From: Cytobacillus firmus
GTDB lineage: Bacteria; Bacillota; Bacilli; Bacillales; Cytobacillaceae
Assembly (NCBI RefSeq): GCF_023715565.1
Contig: NZ_JAMBOJ010000008.1
Span: 1-64,000 of the forward strand
Direction of reading: 5' to 3'
DNA: 64,000 bases
Both the position numbers and the translations under genes were made by a program. Shown in pieces: positions 8,704 through 17,800 of this stretch (the first letter of the stretch is position 1; every line of letters begins with the position of its first letter). The notes beneath the pieces were generated by a model. The model was not told where the DNA came from and ran no database searches. It saw only the letters and a program-made list of their open reading frames with translations.

Positions 8704-9308
8704 CTATGTTCCTCCCTCTTACTTGCCGTTTCGAGAAAATCTCTCATTTTCTTCAAAGCCCTCGCATGACTTTTTGAAACTGCCTGCTGGGATCGATTTA
8801 ATTTATGGTCTATCTCTGAGTCGGTCAAACCATGAAGATAGGCCAAACTTATAATTTGGCGCTGATTTTCCGTCAATTGCCGATACCCCTCGTATAGCCA
8901 ATAATTCGTAAGCTGGTCCTCGATCCCGAATGACATCTCAATCTCACTAAGTTCGTTCTTGAACTCTGTTGTCGCCAGCACATCGAGGAGTGATGTTTCT
9001 GTTTCGCTGCTCAAAGGTTTATCCAAGATCAATCTAAACCTATCAGTATTTTGTCTATGCCTCTTATCAAAGTTGATGGAGTGAAAATGAATGGTCTTAG
9101 ATAGATAGCTAGTAAACCTGATCCGAAAGTAAAATTCCTTAAACGATTCATCTAATTGATGGATTAAATGATCGTTTGGGCCTTCAATTACCTGTTTTAA
9201 TAGCTCCATATTTTCCGGAATGGCCAAAAATGAATGAATGATAGAGTTTTTCAATTGATCTTCGTTCGCCTTCAAATACCCTGTCAAATCCGTCGATAAA
9301 TTGCGCAT
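8700..9308 (-). CDS. sigO: SigO/YvrI-like RNA polymerase sigma factor
   Basis: The ATG at 9308 sits ten bases after GGAAGGTGG, giving 202 aa; a longer frame from 9359 lacks a ribosome site. The C-terminus carries a clear sigma region-4 helix-turn-helix: LTENQRQIISLAYLHGLTDS, then SQQAVSKSHARALKKMRDFL. The N-terminal half is divergent, as in B. subtilis SigO, which needs RsoA to supply region-2 function. Co-location with rsoA-like and yvrJ-like genes supports the assignment. No YvrL-type anti-sigma gene is visible in the window. Confidence 0.8.
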   Translation of the reverse strand: MRNLSTDLTGYLKANEDQLKNSIIHSFLAIPENMELLKQVIEGPNDHLIHQLDESFKEFYFRIRFTSYLSKTIHFHSINFDKRHRQNTDRFRLILDKPLSSETETSLLDVLATTEFKNELSEIEMSFGIEDQLTNYWLYEGYRQLTENQRQIISLAYLHGLTDSEIDHKLNRSQQAVSKSHARALKKMRDFLETASKREEHR

Positions 9309-9458
9309 TTTCAAACGCCCACCTTCCTTTTTGGAACGTACGTTCGTATTGATGACCAAAAAAAATAGGTCTTTCCTATTTGACTAGCTTTACCTCTCTT
9401 AAATTGTACCAAAATTTTGTATAATTTTGGAGAATTTACGCAGACGATTTCATTTATC

Positions 9459-9614
9459 CTAATTTTTGTTTATGACCTCCGCTAATTTCAGTATGACTTC
9501 TTCTAACTTTTCCAGTTTCCTCTCAAACCTCAAAAAGAGGTAGATCGTAATCACAATAGGGAATCCAAAGTTGCCCAGAATAGTAGTCCATAAAGGAATA
9601 TCGATTGTACTCAT
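9459..9614 (-). CDS. yvrJ: YvrJ family small membrane protein
   Basis: The ATG at 9614 follows AGAGAGGA and gives 51 aa; a longer frame has no ribosome site. One membrane segment (about 8-26, LGNFGFPIVITIYLFLRF) is followed by a short charged amphipathic tail (EKLEEVILKLAEVIN). This matches the YvrJ pattern, in which the TM ends in a basic/acidic coiled tail. In B. subtilis yvrJ belongs to the SigO regulon and lies beside sigO-rsoA, as here. Its biochemical role is unknown. Confidence 0.8.
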   Translation of the reverse strand: MSTIDIPLWTTILGNFGFPIVITIYLFLRFERKLEKLEEVILKLAEVINKN

Positions 9615-9711
9615 AAAAAATCCTCTCTTTATGCTTATTTTTTTCCTACCTAGTAGATAAAGAACGTTCGGCACTAGATTTTACAACCCTTAACACGATT
9701 TTTTTATATAA

Positions 9712-9748
9712 AAAACCTCCCAGGCAAAAAATCACATGAGAGGCTCCT
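9712..9748 (-). terminator. Terminator between the 9792 gene and yvrJ
   Basis: CCTCTC/GGGAGG stem read on the minus strand followed by a T run, 44 bp after the stop at 9792. Confidence 0.6.
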
Positions 9749-9791
9749 TTTCTTATTCTCGTGTCGTCACACAGCTGGGAATAGCAGGCGT

Positions 9792-10109
9792 TTAGTGTCT
9801 AAACACTGGCGAATAGCAAACGCGCGCCCCAGACGCATTTGGCTCTACTTTTAGGCGATAGTCAAAATTGTTCCTAGATAAATTGAATGTTTGGGAGATC
9901 CCATCGTTACTGTATCCGGTGCGTGATCCTGAATCAAACCACTGCCCGATATTATGATCCCATCGTTGCAATGTCATCGTGTATTTGAATGTACATGGGG
10001 TATTCACACGGACACTGCCAGAGATAGCACTTGCTGAGTAAGATGAACCGCAGACGGTCACCCTTGTTTCACTTGAACAGATACCTGGATACGTTTCTTT
10101 ACATGCCAT
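9792..10109 (-). CDS. Unknown small Cys-containing protein
   Basis: Start ATG at 10109, eleven bases after AAGGAG; the alternative GTG at 10121 touches the ribosome site. The product has 105 aa, is beta-rich with Thr/Ser/Asn-rich strands and four Cys, and has no signal peptide or membrane segment. The composition suggests a beta-sandwich, perhaps a spore-surface or phage-like structural protein. Nothing firmer can be said. It stands alone, with a terminator downstream. Confidence 0.65.
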   Translation of the reverse strand: MACKETYPGICSSETRVTVCGSSYSASAISGSVRVNTPCTFKYTMTLQRWDHNIGQWFDSGSRTGYSNDGISQTFNLSRNNFDYRLKVEPNASGARVCYSPVFRH

Positions 10110-10656
10110 TTTGTTCCACACTCCTTAATTTTTTTGGTTACGTAATCATAAAGAGCCATGCCGGTTCCTTTTCACAACCGTTCGGCAAAACTTTTTTATG
10201 ATCGGTATTTTGTACTTGGGTAATAACAAAAGAGAAGCCAAATTGAACCCTGTATAATTAAAGAACGTAAAAAAGAACCAAGGAACTCTTCTCAGTTCTT
10301 TGCTCTGCCAATTTAATTTCATCATGGATTTTGTCTATTTTTTGGGAAAATATATTGGTGAGGTGATTAGATGGAATTTAATTTTGAAATTATCAAACAA
10401 TCATATAATGTTTTAAAGGTGGATTACCGCCAAGACGAAGGTAAAACGTATTTTGTATATGGATATCGAAATGATGAGGCAGAATACGTCCCCTCAGTTT
10501 TTTTAAACTCTGGGTAGTGTCCATCCTCAATGAACTTTTCCATTAATCTTGCAGCTGGTATTCTACTCATTTCTTTCACTTCATTAGGTTCCCTAATCTA
10601 GTATTGGGAACCTGAGAATAAGTTCCCCACTAGAAAGGGAGTATGGAGTTCTAAGA
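10110..10656. other. Intergenic stretch with one candidate small ORF and an inverted repeat
   Basis: About 550 bp. It holds a weak plus-strand ORF (10371..10517) and an inverted repeat GGTTCCC/GGGAACC at 10587..10612 just before the convergent unknown operon. No RNA gene or mobile end recognised. Confidence 0.5.
10371..10517 (+). CDS. Hypothetical 48-aa protein, possible gene remnant
   Basis: ATG with GAGGTG nine bases upstream. The peptide is hydrophilic (VLKVDYRQDEGKTYFVYGYR) and reads like the start of a larger protein cut off by a stop, after which sequence character changes. It could be a real small gene or a 5' fragment. It is the only plus-strand coding candidate between 5.8 and 13.3 kb. 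Confidence 0.4.
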   Translation: MEFNFEIIKQSYNVLKVDYRQDEGKTYFVYGYRNDEAEYVPSVFLNSG

Positions 10657-11037
10657 TTAAGCCACTAAAACAATGACCTCTGGTTCAAAAATTGACCAAG
10701 TTAAGAAATCTTTCTTGGCTTGTTCCTGGTTTTCTGCATATAAGTAAACGGTTTCATGAAGTATACAATAGTAAGAGATTTGATACAGAGATAAAGGTCT
10801 CCAGTTTCCCGCTTGTTCTGCATGTTCAATCTCCTGCAGTTGGTTTTTGATCTTTTCATCTCCAATAATGTTTCCATGTTCTATGCGTAGAGATATAGTA
10901 TTTTCAGGTCCCATAACTACAACTAAAGGACAATTTCGTACTGTATGAAGAAAGCTACACAAATTATCCTCGTTCACAATTACATCCTTAGCAAACTTAT
11001 GGCCGCTTAGTAAAACTCTATAAATAATTGACTCCAT
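10657..11037 (-). CDS. Unknown protein, third gene of a three-gene operon
   Basis: A 126-aa soluble protein; ATG preceded by GGAGGGGATT. Mixed alpha/beta composition, with a moderately hydrophobic start (ESIIYRVLLSG) and an acidic C-terminus (SIFEPEVIVLVA). No family recognised. It is 18 bp downstream of the 138-aa gene and shares the leader at 12.1 kb. The three genes look like a self-contained plasmid accessory operon of unknown function. Confidence 0.65.
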   Translation of the reverse strand: MESIIYRVLLSGHKFAKDVIVNEDNLCSFLHTVRNCPLVVVMGPENTISLRIEHGNIIGDEKIKNQLQEIEHAEQAGNWRPLSLYQISYYCILHETVYLYAENQEQAKKDFLTWSIFEPEVIVLVA

Positions 11038-11055
11038 TTTTTAATCCCCTCCAGG

Positions 11056-11472
11056 TTAATAAGTAATTGAAAGTTCAGTATCAGATAAAAGCTCAGAAGA
11101 AACTGAACGAATGTCTCTACCATGTTTAGCCTTTAAAATTTGGCGTACATGCATATCATTAACAGCTGATAATACTTCCTTTTCCATGACCCAACCCTCT
11201 GTTTTATGAACATAGAAGGAAACCTGGTAAGCATTCCGATGGCACCTATCCCCGTTAAAGAATTCCTGGCTAGGTAATACAGCAGATACTTTATCAAGTT
11301 TAAGAAAAATGGGTGGTTTATCTTCTCCTTGCTGAACATCAATCCACGCTGGCTCATTTAATATGAGATGATGAATATGAATATTGCCCTGAATTACGAC
11401 TTCACCATTTCGATAAATCTTTTCAGAAGTAACAATAAACTGCGTTGCATCTTTAGTGTAAAACTCAACCAT
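11056..11472 (-). CDS. Unknown protein, second gene of a three-gene operon
   Basis: A 138-aa soluble protein whose ATG overlaps the upstream stop (TAATG-type junction), showing translational coupling. Beta-rich N-terminal half (FIVTSEKIYRNGEVVIQGN, IHIHHLIL), the kind of strand pattern seen in small beta-barrel or phage-accessory proteins. No catalytic motif. Function unknown. Confidence 0.65.
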   Translation of the reverse strand: MVEFYTKDATQFIVTSEKIYRNGEVVIQGNIHIHHLILNEPAWIDVQQGEDKPPIFLKLDKVSAVLPSQEFFNGDRCHRNAYQVSFYVHKTEGWVMEKEVLSAVNDMHVRQILKAKHGRDIRSVSSELLSDTELSITY

Positions 11473-12002
11473 TATGCGATATCCTCCCTTTGAAACGAAA
11501 ACAGATTGAAATCATTCGGCTGCAGTTCTTCCCGAATAAGATCAATCTGTTTTATACAATCCGCCAATATTAGTTTTTTATTTTTTCTGCTATGAATTTT
11601 TATTGTCACTGAGTCATTTACTAGAACAATGTTAATTCCATCTTTGAAAAATAGCCCTCTCGCATCTATCATTTTAAATGATGGCCTTTTACGCATCTCT
11701 TTCATCCAATTAGCATGGAACATTGATGGATGTTCAAGTATAAATTCAATCCCTGTTACATATGCACCGAGGCATCCTAAAGATAGATCAAATAAATACA
11801 ACCCTCCAGATAAATCACAATTAAATGTAATTCGATACCCTTTTAGCGAAGTTCTAGGCTGGTTTTCAAATGGCTCAATACGAAAAGTTGAACCATCAAT
11901 AGCCCATTCAAATCCATTTCTCACCTGTTTGAAGTGGATACTCTTTAAAGCTTTTCCTAACTGTTCAGGCTCAATCGGAGCAAAGCATGTTAACTTAAAC
12001 AT
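11472..12002 (-). CDS. Unknown protein, first gene of a three-gene operon
   Basis: Start ATG at 12002 after ATGGAGGAG, giving 176 aa. Alpha/beta, no signal peptide, no recognisable motif. The leader just upstream (12.12-12.24 kb) belongs to the shared attenuator RNA family, so this operon is co-regulated in type with the rad52-like gene, the surface-protein operon and others. Function unknown. Confidence 0.65.
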   Translation of the reverse strand: MFKLTCFAPIEPEQLGKALKSIHFKQVRNGFEWAIDGSTFRIEPFENQPRTSLKGYRITFNCDLSGGLYLFDLSLGCLGAYVTGIEFILEHPSMFHANWMKEMRKRPSFKMIDARGLFFKDGINIVLVNDSVTIKIHSRKNKKLILADCIKQIDLIREELQPNDFNLFSFQREDIA

Positions 12003-12117
12003 AACAATCTCCTCCATTTCGCCAGAAAAAATTAGCCTTTGTTTTAAACATTAACAACACAACCCTTCTATAAAGTTTTTACTTTATAGTTTTAATGATT
12101 CTAATGGGCCCCCTCTA

Positions 12118-12240
12118 AAACGCAAAAAAACGCCCTTTAGAATGTTCTAAAATAAACACAAAAATAGTGTTTTCTAGATCATCCCAAAGGACGCATATGT
12201 TTTATATAAGGACCTGCTAACCTAAATATGGTTGCAATAA
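12118..12240 (-). promoter_or_regulatory. Leader RNA copy B (5' hairpin plus intrinsic terminator)
   Basis: Minus-strand leader of the 12002 operon. The 5' hairpin at 12215..12235 (AACC/GGTT flanked by GC and AGC) is followed about 20 nt later by a long stem starting GCGTCCTTTGGG and closing at CTAAAGGGCG with a seven-T run (12121..12195). It shares layout and CTTTGG with copies A, C, D and E but differs in stem bases, with compensating changes. Confidence 0.75.
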
Positions 12241-12296
12241 AATTACAAAATCAATAAAAACTATAGTTTGATTTTACCATTTCTCACCATCCTAGT

Positions 12297-12623
12297 TCAA
12301 GCTTTTAAAATGTTATGACAAGCTTCCACAAACTTTTGTTCATCTGCAGAAATCTCCAGTAAGTACTCAGCTTCTTCTTTTGTAATGTATACTTGTTGGT
12401 CTACCCCTTCCTCATAAGACAAATTTAACCCTGTTAGATTTTGTTCATTAAATTCATTAATATAAGATGTCAAAATTTCAGGAGTAGTAAGAGAAATACC
12501 GTTCTTTATTTCTTTTTCCTCTTTTGTTATATAAATGAGTTCAATAAGGTTATTATTTTCTTCATTTCTAAAAATTGTTCTCTTTATATAAAATAGTACA
12601 TTTAAAATGACTTCTTGTTTCAA
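12297..12623 (-). CDS. Unknown protein
   Basis: TTG at 12623 lies nine bases after AAAGG; an in-frame ATG at 12632 touches the ribosome site. The product has about 108 aa and is acidic and soluble, with a long helical tail (EEAEYLLEISADEQKFVEAC). It looks like an immunity- or regulator-sized protein. No family recognised. It stands alone between leader B and an AT-rich gap. Confidence 0.55.
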   Translation of the reverse strand: MKQEVILNVLFYIKRTIFRNEENNNLIELIYITKEEKEIKNGISLTTPEILTSYINEFNEQNLTGLNLSYEEGVDQQVYITKEEAEYLLEISADEQKFVEACHNILKA

Positions 12624-12632
12624 TTCTATCAT

Positions 12633-13310
12633 CCTTTAACTATAGATTTTCTTAGTTTTAATTTACAAGATGAATGTAGGTTTAATTGTATTTTTTCACA
12701 ATAAATTAGAGTACAAATTTAAAATCAGTTGCTATCAGTGGTTATTTTCCAATTGATTTATCTGGTTTTTTAAATGATCAGTAGGATAAACCTGATGATA
12801 CTCTACTTTATCTTAAGCTAATTATTCCCCCTAATAATATAAGGTTCCATAAAATTTAAGATACTTTTGTTTAATAAAGTATACTAAAAAATTCCTTTTC
12901 TTAATAGCGAACACAAGTTCGTGATTGCATAAAATGTTAAACTAGAATGGCTAATTTATAATACATTTATCCTTTTCTAGAGTAAATATTTTCTTGCAAC
13001 AATTTTTTAGGACTTTATGCATATCTGATACTTACCCTCTAATTTGTTTATCAAACTTCAGTTCTCGATCAATATACCTACTGCATTTTCCTAGATATTT
13101 CAATTAGTTATTCAATAAAAGTGGAAAACAACTAAAAAAATAGGAAATTCTTTAATAAAAGTTCAATTTCTTGAACTATATTGTTTTTATTGATGCTTTA
13201 TCTGTAAATTTCATACCCGTTCATCGACAAACTCCCCTACACACAACTTACAATATATTACTAAAGATAGTAAAATATACATATAACTTGTTATAGGAAG
13301 GGGGGAGGAA
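12633..13310. other. AT-rich intergenic region upstream of the RRNPP regulator
   Basis: No gene seen. Two short palindromes could be operators for the 13311 regulator: GTTCAA-tttc-TTGAAC at 13161..13176 and TTACTA-aaga-TAGTAA at 13258..13273, the latter about 40 bp before the start codon. Confidence 0.5.
13258..13273. promoter_or_regulatory. Palindromic candidate operator
   Basis: A perfect 6-4-6 palindrome about 38 bp before the regulator start, where a dimeric XRE protein could autoregulate. Confidence 0.45.
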
Positions 13311-14579
13311 ATGCTTGAGAAGTTTACCTTTGGCCAACAGATTAAATATGTACGAACAATAAAGAAAATAAACCAAAATGAACTAGCAAAGGGAATTTGT
13401 TCGATTTCATATCTATCTAAGATAGAAAACGGAGTCATTTACCCGAGTGAAGAAATTAAAAATTTATTAATTAAGAAATTAGGTATTGAGGATAGCACTC
13501 TTAACAATGAATTTGGAGAAAGAGAGATTCAAGAATTTTATAACTTTCTGCTAAATAAGGACATACAAAATGCAGAGAAAGTTTATAAGGAACTTTTAAA
13601 TAAGGACTTTTCAGAAGCGTTAAATTTGAGATTTGAAGTTATTTCTATTTTCTACTTTGTGGAAAGAAAGCAGTTTAAAGAACTCCCCCAATTGATACAA
13701 TCAATTTTTTCAAAAGAAGCCCAGCTTCCATCTGAGTTAAGATATTTCTTTTATAAAGCATTAGGTTATTATTACTACCACACCCAAAAGGCAGAGAAGT
13801 CATTATATTTCTTTGAAAAATCAGTGAGCCTAGTTACGATGTTTACGTTAAATAATTTAGAAATAGCTGACCTATACTATGCTTACTCGCTCGCTGCCGC
13901 AAGATTGAAAAAAACCGCTATTTGTTTAAAATATTGTCAATCAGCACTAGAGATTTACCAGGAGCTTTATCTTCTAAAGAGATGTGTGGACTGTCATGTT
14001 TTATTAGGGATTACTCATCGAAGGAATAATAATATGGAGGAAGCAATTTCTCAGTATAAAACCGCTTTAGACTTAGCTGGCCAGATACATTACAAAGATA
14101 TTTCCTTAACAATCCAGCATAATTTAGGCTTTCTGTACGGTGTCATCGGAGAGCTAGATAAAGCAATTGATCTTTTTCAAGAAATTTTAAGTAAGGAAGA
14201 TCAATTGACCCCTTATGTTCACGTTCAAACTATCCTTTCTTTAGTTAAGGAACTACATAAAAGAAATAACAATAAAGAGGCATTTCAGCTAGTTCAAAAA
14301 GGCTTTGAATTGTTGATTAAACACCCTGACTTAAAAAATCAGTTTTATTTAGAATTTAACTTTTATAATCTATTATTGCTTGATAAATATGAAGAATTAC
14401 AGAAATTATTGTTCTCTAAAGTAGTTCCCGCGTTAGAAATGGAAAAAAAATATTTTTCCTTATCTAATTACTGTCTGTTTCTGGGGGATCACTATTATGC
14501 TAATGGAAAATATAAAAATGCTGCTAAATATTTTGCGTATTCAAGAGAATTTCTTAATAAATCAAACCTAACCAAATAA
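13311..14579 (+). CDS. RRNPP-type regulator (XRE HTH + TPR), peptide-responsive
   Basis: A 422-aa protein. Residues about 7-62 are an XRE helix-turn-helix (FGQQIKYVRTIKKINQNEL, SISYLSKIENGVIYPSEE). The rest is helical tetratricopeptide-like repeats, for example ISQYKTALDLAGQIHYKDIS and GELDKAIDLFQEIL near 235-290. This is the architecture of PlcR/NprR/PrgX-type receptors that bind short secreted peptides and switch DNA binding. The ATG follows GGGGGAGGAA. A 63-aa exported peptide precursor starts 12 bp downstream, the classic receptor-propeptide pair. Its targets are not visible, but the surface-protein genes at 14.8-19.6 kb are adjacent. Confidence 0.85.
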   Translation: MLEKFTFGQQIKYVRTIKKINQNELAKGICSISYLSKIENGVIYPSEEIKNLLIKKLGIEDSTLNNEFGEREIQEFYNFLLNKDIQNAEKVYKELLNKDFSEALNLRFEVISIFYFVERKQFKELPQLIQSIFSKEAQLPSELRYFFYKALGYYYYHTQKAEKSLYFFEKSVSLVTMFTLNNLEIADLYYAYSLAAARLKKTAICLKYCQSALEIYQELYLLKRCVDCHVLLGITHRRNNNMEEAISQYKTALDLAGQIHYKDISLTIQHNLGFLYGVIGELDKAIDLFQEILSKEDQLTPYVHVQTILSLVKELHKRNNNKEAFQLVQKGFELLIKHPDLKNQFYLEFNFYNLLLLDKYEELQKLLFSKVVPALEMEKKYFSLSNYCLFLGDHYYANGKYKNAAKYFAYSREFLNKSNLTK

Positions 14580-14591
14580 AGGAGTGTCACC

Positions 14592-14783
14592 ATGAATAAA
14601 AAATTGCTTGTAACCTTTTCTATTACTATCGGATTGCTAATGAGCGGCTGCTCAACTGGAGCGAATTACTCTATAGATATTCTAAATAATTCTGAGAACA
14701 TTACAACTGCTAAAGACGATGAAATTCTCCCACCTCTGATTGTTACACCAAAGCCTAAACTTGAAAAGAAAAATTATGTATAA
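14592..14783 (+). CDS. Candidate signalling-peptide precursor / small lipoprotein
   Basis: A 63-aa protein with GGAGTG before ATG. It has a signal sequence and lipobox (LLMSGC near residue 19) and a 44-residue tail ending EILPPLIVTPKPKLEKKNYV. It sits 12 bp after the RRNPP receptor, where propeptide genes usually lie. Two possible sources of the signal: the C-terminal tail, or the cleaved signal sequence itself, as in enterococcal lipoprotein-derived pheromones. It is too short for an ordinary functional lipoprotein. The role is inferred from context. Confidence 0.65.
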   Translation: MNKKLLVTFSITIGLLMSGCSTGANYSIDILNNSENITTAKDDEILPPLIVTPKPKLEKKNYV

Positions 14784-14788
14784 AAAGA

Positions 14789-14826
14789 AAAAACTCCATT
14801 GCTACATTTGGTAGCTGTGGAGTTTC
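14789..14826. terminator. Bidirectional terminator
   Basis: AAACTCCA..GCTAC/GTAGC..TGGAGTTT stem, T-rich on both sides, between the convergent 14783 and 14835 gene ends. Confidence 0.8.
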
Positions 14827-14834
14827 TTTATTGA

Positions 14835-17800
14835 TTAATACTTTCTATGAAGCTTAAACGCTTTATAAGAATCTGCAAGAATTTCTATTGGTACACTATC
14901 TTTTTTGATAACCCCGTTTGTATACTTTACTTCAAATTCAAAGATAGCCGGCCCTGGCTTTATATTTGTTGGGTATTCTATAAAAGCAGGGTCATACAAC
15001 TCTCCTTTATAAAGAATTGAGGTAGTTTTTCCCAGGCTGACTGTTCTGTTAATTGATACAGAATTGGCCTGTGTTGCCTTTAGTGTACTTTTAACATATT
15101 CGATTGGGTATGGTGAAACATCAGCTTCTAACAAGAATTTTTCTCCGCTATAGAACTGATTATCTTTGTGACCTAATGACTGGTGTTTATTTTGCCAATC
15201 TGGGGTGTGTTTGACGTAACCTTTTAGGGTTAGAGGTTTTACATTCACCCAGGTTGTAACCTCAGTCTCATCATATCCGTCATCGGAGGTTGCCCGGAAT
15301 GTATATTTCTTATGTTTGGAAACAAAGCTGTAGCAATGTTTGGTATCGGAGACTACTTTTGTTTTAGTAAGTACTGTCTTTTCAAATGTCCCCTCTTCTG
15401 TAACATAGATTTTCACATCCATTTTATGACCATCTGCATCATGAACCCTTACGCAAACATTAATTGTATCTCCTTCATAAGGATCAGTTGGGTCATACGT
15501 CAACGTAATTGTTGAAGGTCTGTTAACCACTTCGATTGTTTTAGTGATGGTGTCTGTAGCGTTATAGGTATCTTTAACAGTTTGTACTATGGTATAAACA
15601 CCAATTAATTGCAAACCATTAAACGTAGGATTAGCAGCGGATGAAGTAACTTTACTGCCATCAGGCTTCGTTAACTCATAAACGTATGTTAATTTATCAC
15701 CATCAATATCAGAAGCAGTAGATGTAATTTTAATTGATTCATTGTTAAAATATTTTGCTTTATCGGTATTGAATCCTGCAGTAGGCGGTCTATTCACGAC
15801 TTCTACCGATTTTGTAATGCTATCTGTTGCCCCTTCAGGATCCTTTACGGTTTGAGTAATAGTAAAGGTACCAGGCTTATCCAATCCAGTAAAAGAAGGA
15901 TTAACGGAAGTACTGGTTACCTTAGTGCCATCTGCTTTTACAAGCACATAATGGTAAGTCAGTGGGTCTCCATCCGGGTCAGTGGCAGTCGAAGTAACCT
16001 TAATGGTTCCATCACGATAATAGGTTGTTTTATCTGTATTAAACCCAGCTACTGGAGGGTTATTGAACTTATAAGCACCTTTATACGTAGTGGACACGTT
16101 ACCAACATTATCTTCAGATTGTACATGAAGGTACCATTGCCCTTTTCCTGATTTCGTTACTACATAATTTGAGTTGGTTGACCAGGAAGACCACTGCGAT
16201 TCAGTTGGAGTACTAGAGGATTGTGTCCAGACATATCGGGATCTTTTATAACCAGAATGAGCATCGTTAAATTTGAGTCGAACCTTAATGCTCTCCTTGC
16301 TCCAATCTCTACTAGAAAAATCAGCTGTATCTTCATTATTTCGGTATTGAATAACTGGTCCTGCATCATCAACGCCAAGTTTCATATTTGTAGATTGATA
16401 ACCTTTAGCCGATTCATCGATTACAACATTGCTAATATTGTCGACGTTATCTTGATAATAATATTGTATATCATAAAGGTGGCCGTGTGTTTTGGGTACC
16501 ACTGTCCAATTCACTTTTCCATAAGCTGTTTGTTCTTGTCTGTTAGCCGCTTCAATAACTGCGTGTGAACTTTTAAAGAACGAGTCCTGGTGATTAGTAC
16601 TTTCACTAAAATAGTGGCTGGAACGCACATCGATATTGTTGCCTGCCAAACGTAAATATTGTCGCTTATTTCCAGAATCACCGTCATGTTGCATCAATTG
16701 TACTGTGACTTTATCATCAGAGTTTACCCAATAAACATTATTGTTAACGTATTTGGCACCGGTTAAGCTATGGGATATATGAGAAGGAGAAACGCTATCA
16801 ACACGTAAATTCATACCTGTGTCTCCTTCACCGGTATCGTATCCTCTACCATTGTTTACATTATCAAAATAGTGATATTGGATATCGTAATTATGTCCAT
16901 GTGTTTTTGGGGTAACATTCCATTTCACAGTACCATAATCAGTATTTTCGGTCCTATTAGCTTCATCGATAACAAGGTGGTTACTTTTAATCCAATGGTT
17001 GTTATAATCTGAAGCAGCGGCGAAATCATGGCGAGATCTAACCTCAACCCCACTTCCTAATAATCTAAGATATTGGTATTTGTTTCCGGAATGAGGGTCC
17101 CTTTGTCTTAATGTAATGGTTACTGATTCATTTTCTCTTACCCAGTAATCATTTCCGTTAATATATCTTGCCCCTGTAAGACTGTTTGTTATATTAGTCG
17201 GAGCGACGCCATCAACACTTAATTTAAGACCGGTATTTCCTGAGCCAGTATCATATCCTACAGCATTTCCCACATTATCAGTGTAATGGTACTGGACGTC
17301 ATATGTATGGCCATGTGTTTTAGGAGTGACACTCCATTCGACTTTTCCATACTTGGTATTTTCAGTCCTTTTTGCTGCTTCAATTACTAAATGATTACTT
17401 TTGACCCAATGGTAGTTATGGTTAGTGGCATCAAAGAAATCATGTCGTGCTCGAACCTCAACCCCACTTCCAAGCATTCTTAAGAACTGATTTTTATTTC
17501 CTGATTCTTTATCGTATTGGCGGAGCATTACAGTCACCGTATCATTAGGTTGAACCCAATGATTACTGCCATCTCGATAACGATGATTAGTGATACTATC
17601 GGCAATATGTTCAGGTGGGTCGTTTTCAGTAATATATGATATTCTGGCCTGATCTCCTGAAAAGCGCCAATAAGAAGTGGCAGCCCATTTGGTTTTATTG
17701 CTATCTTTAGGGCTCCTTACTCCATACCATACAGCTGTTTGAGATTCCTCCGAATCAACACGAGTATAAGTCGTATTGTTTGTAAAGTAACGATCAGACC

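Noticed and set aside
10587-10612. GGTTCCC/GGGAACC repeat as a terminator
   Set aside because: No T run on either strand.
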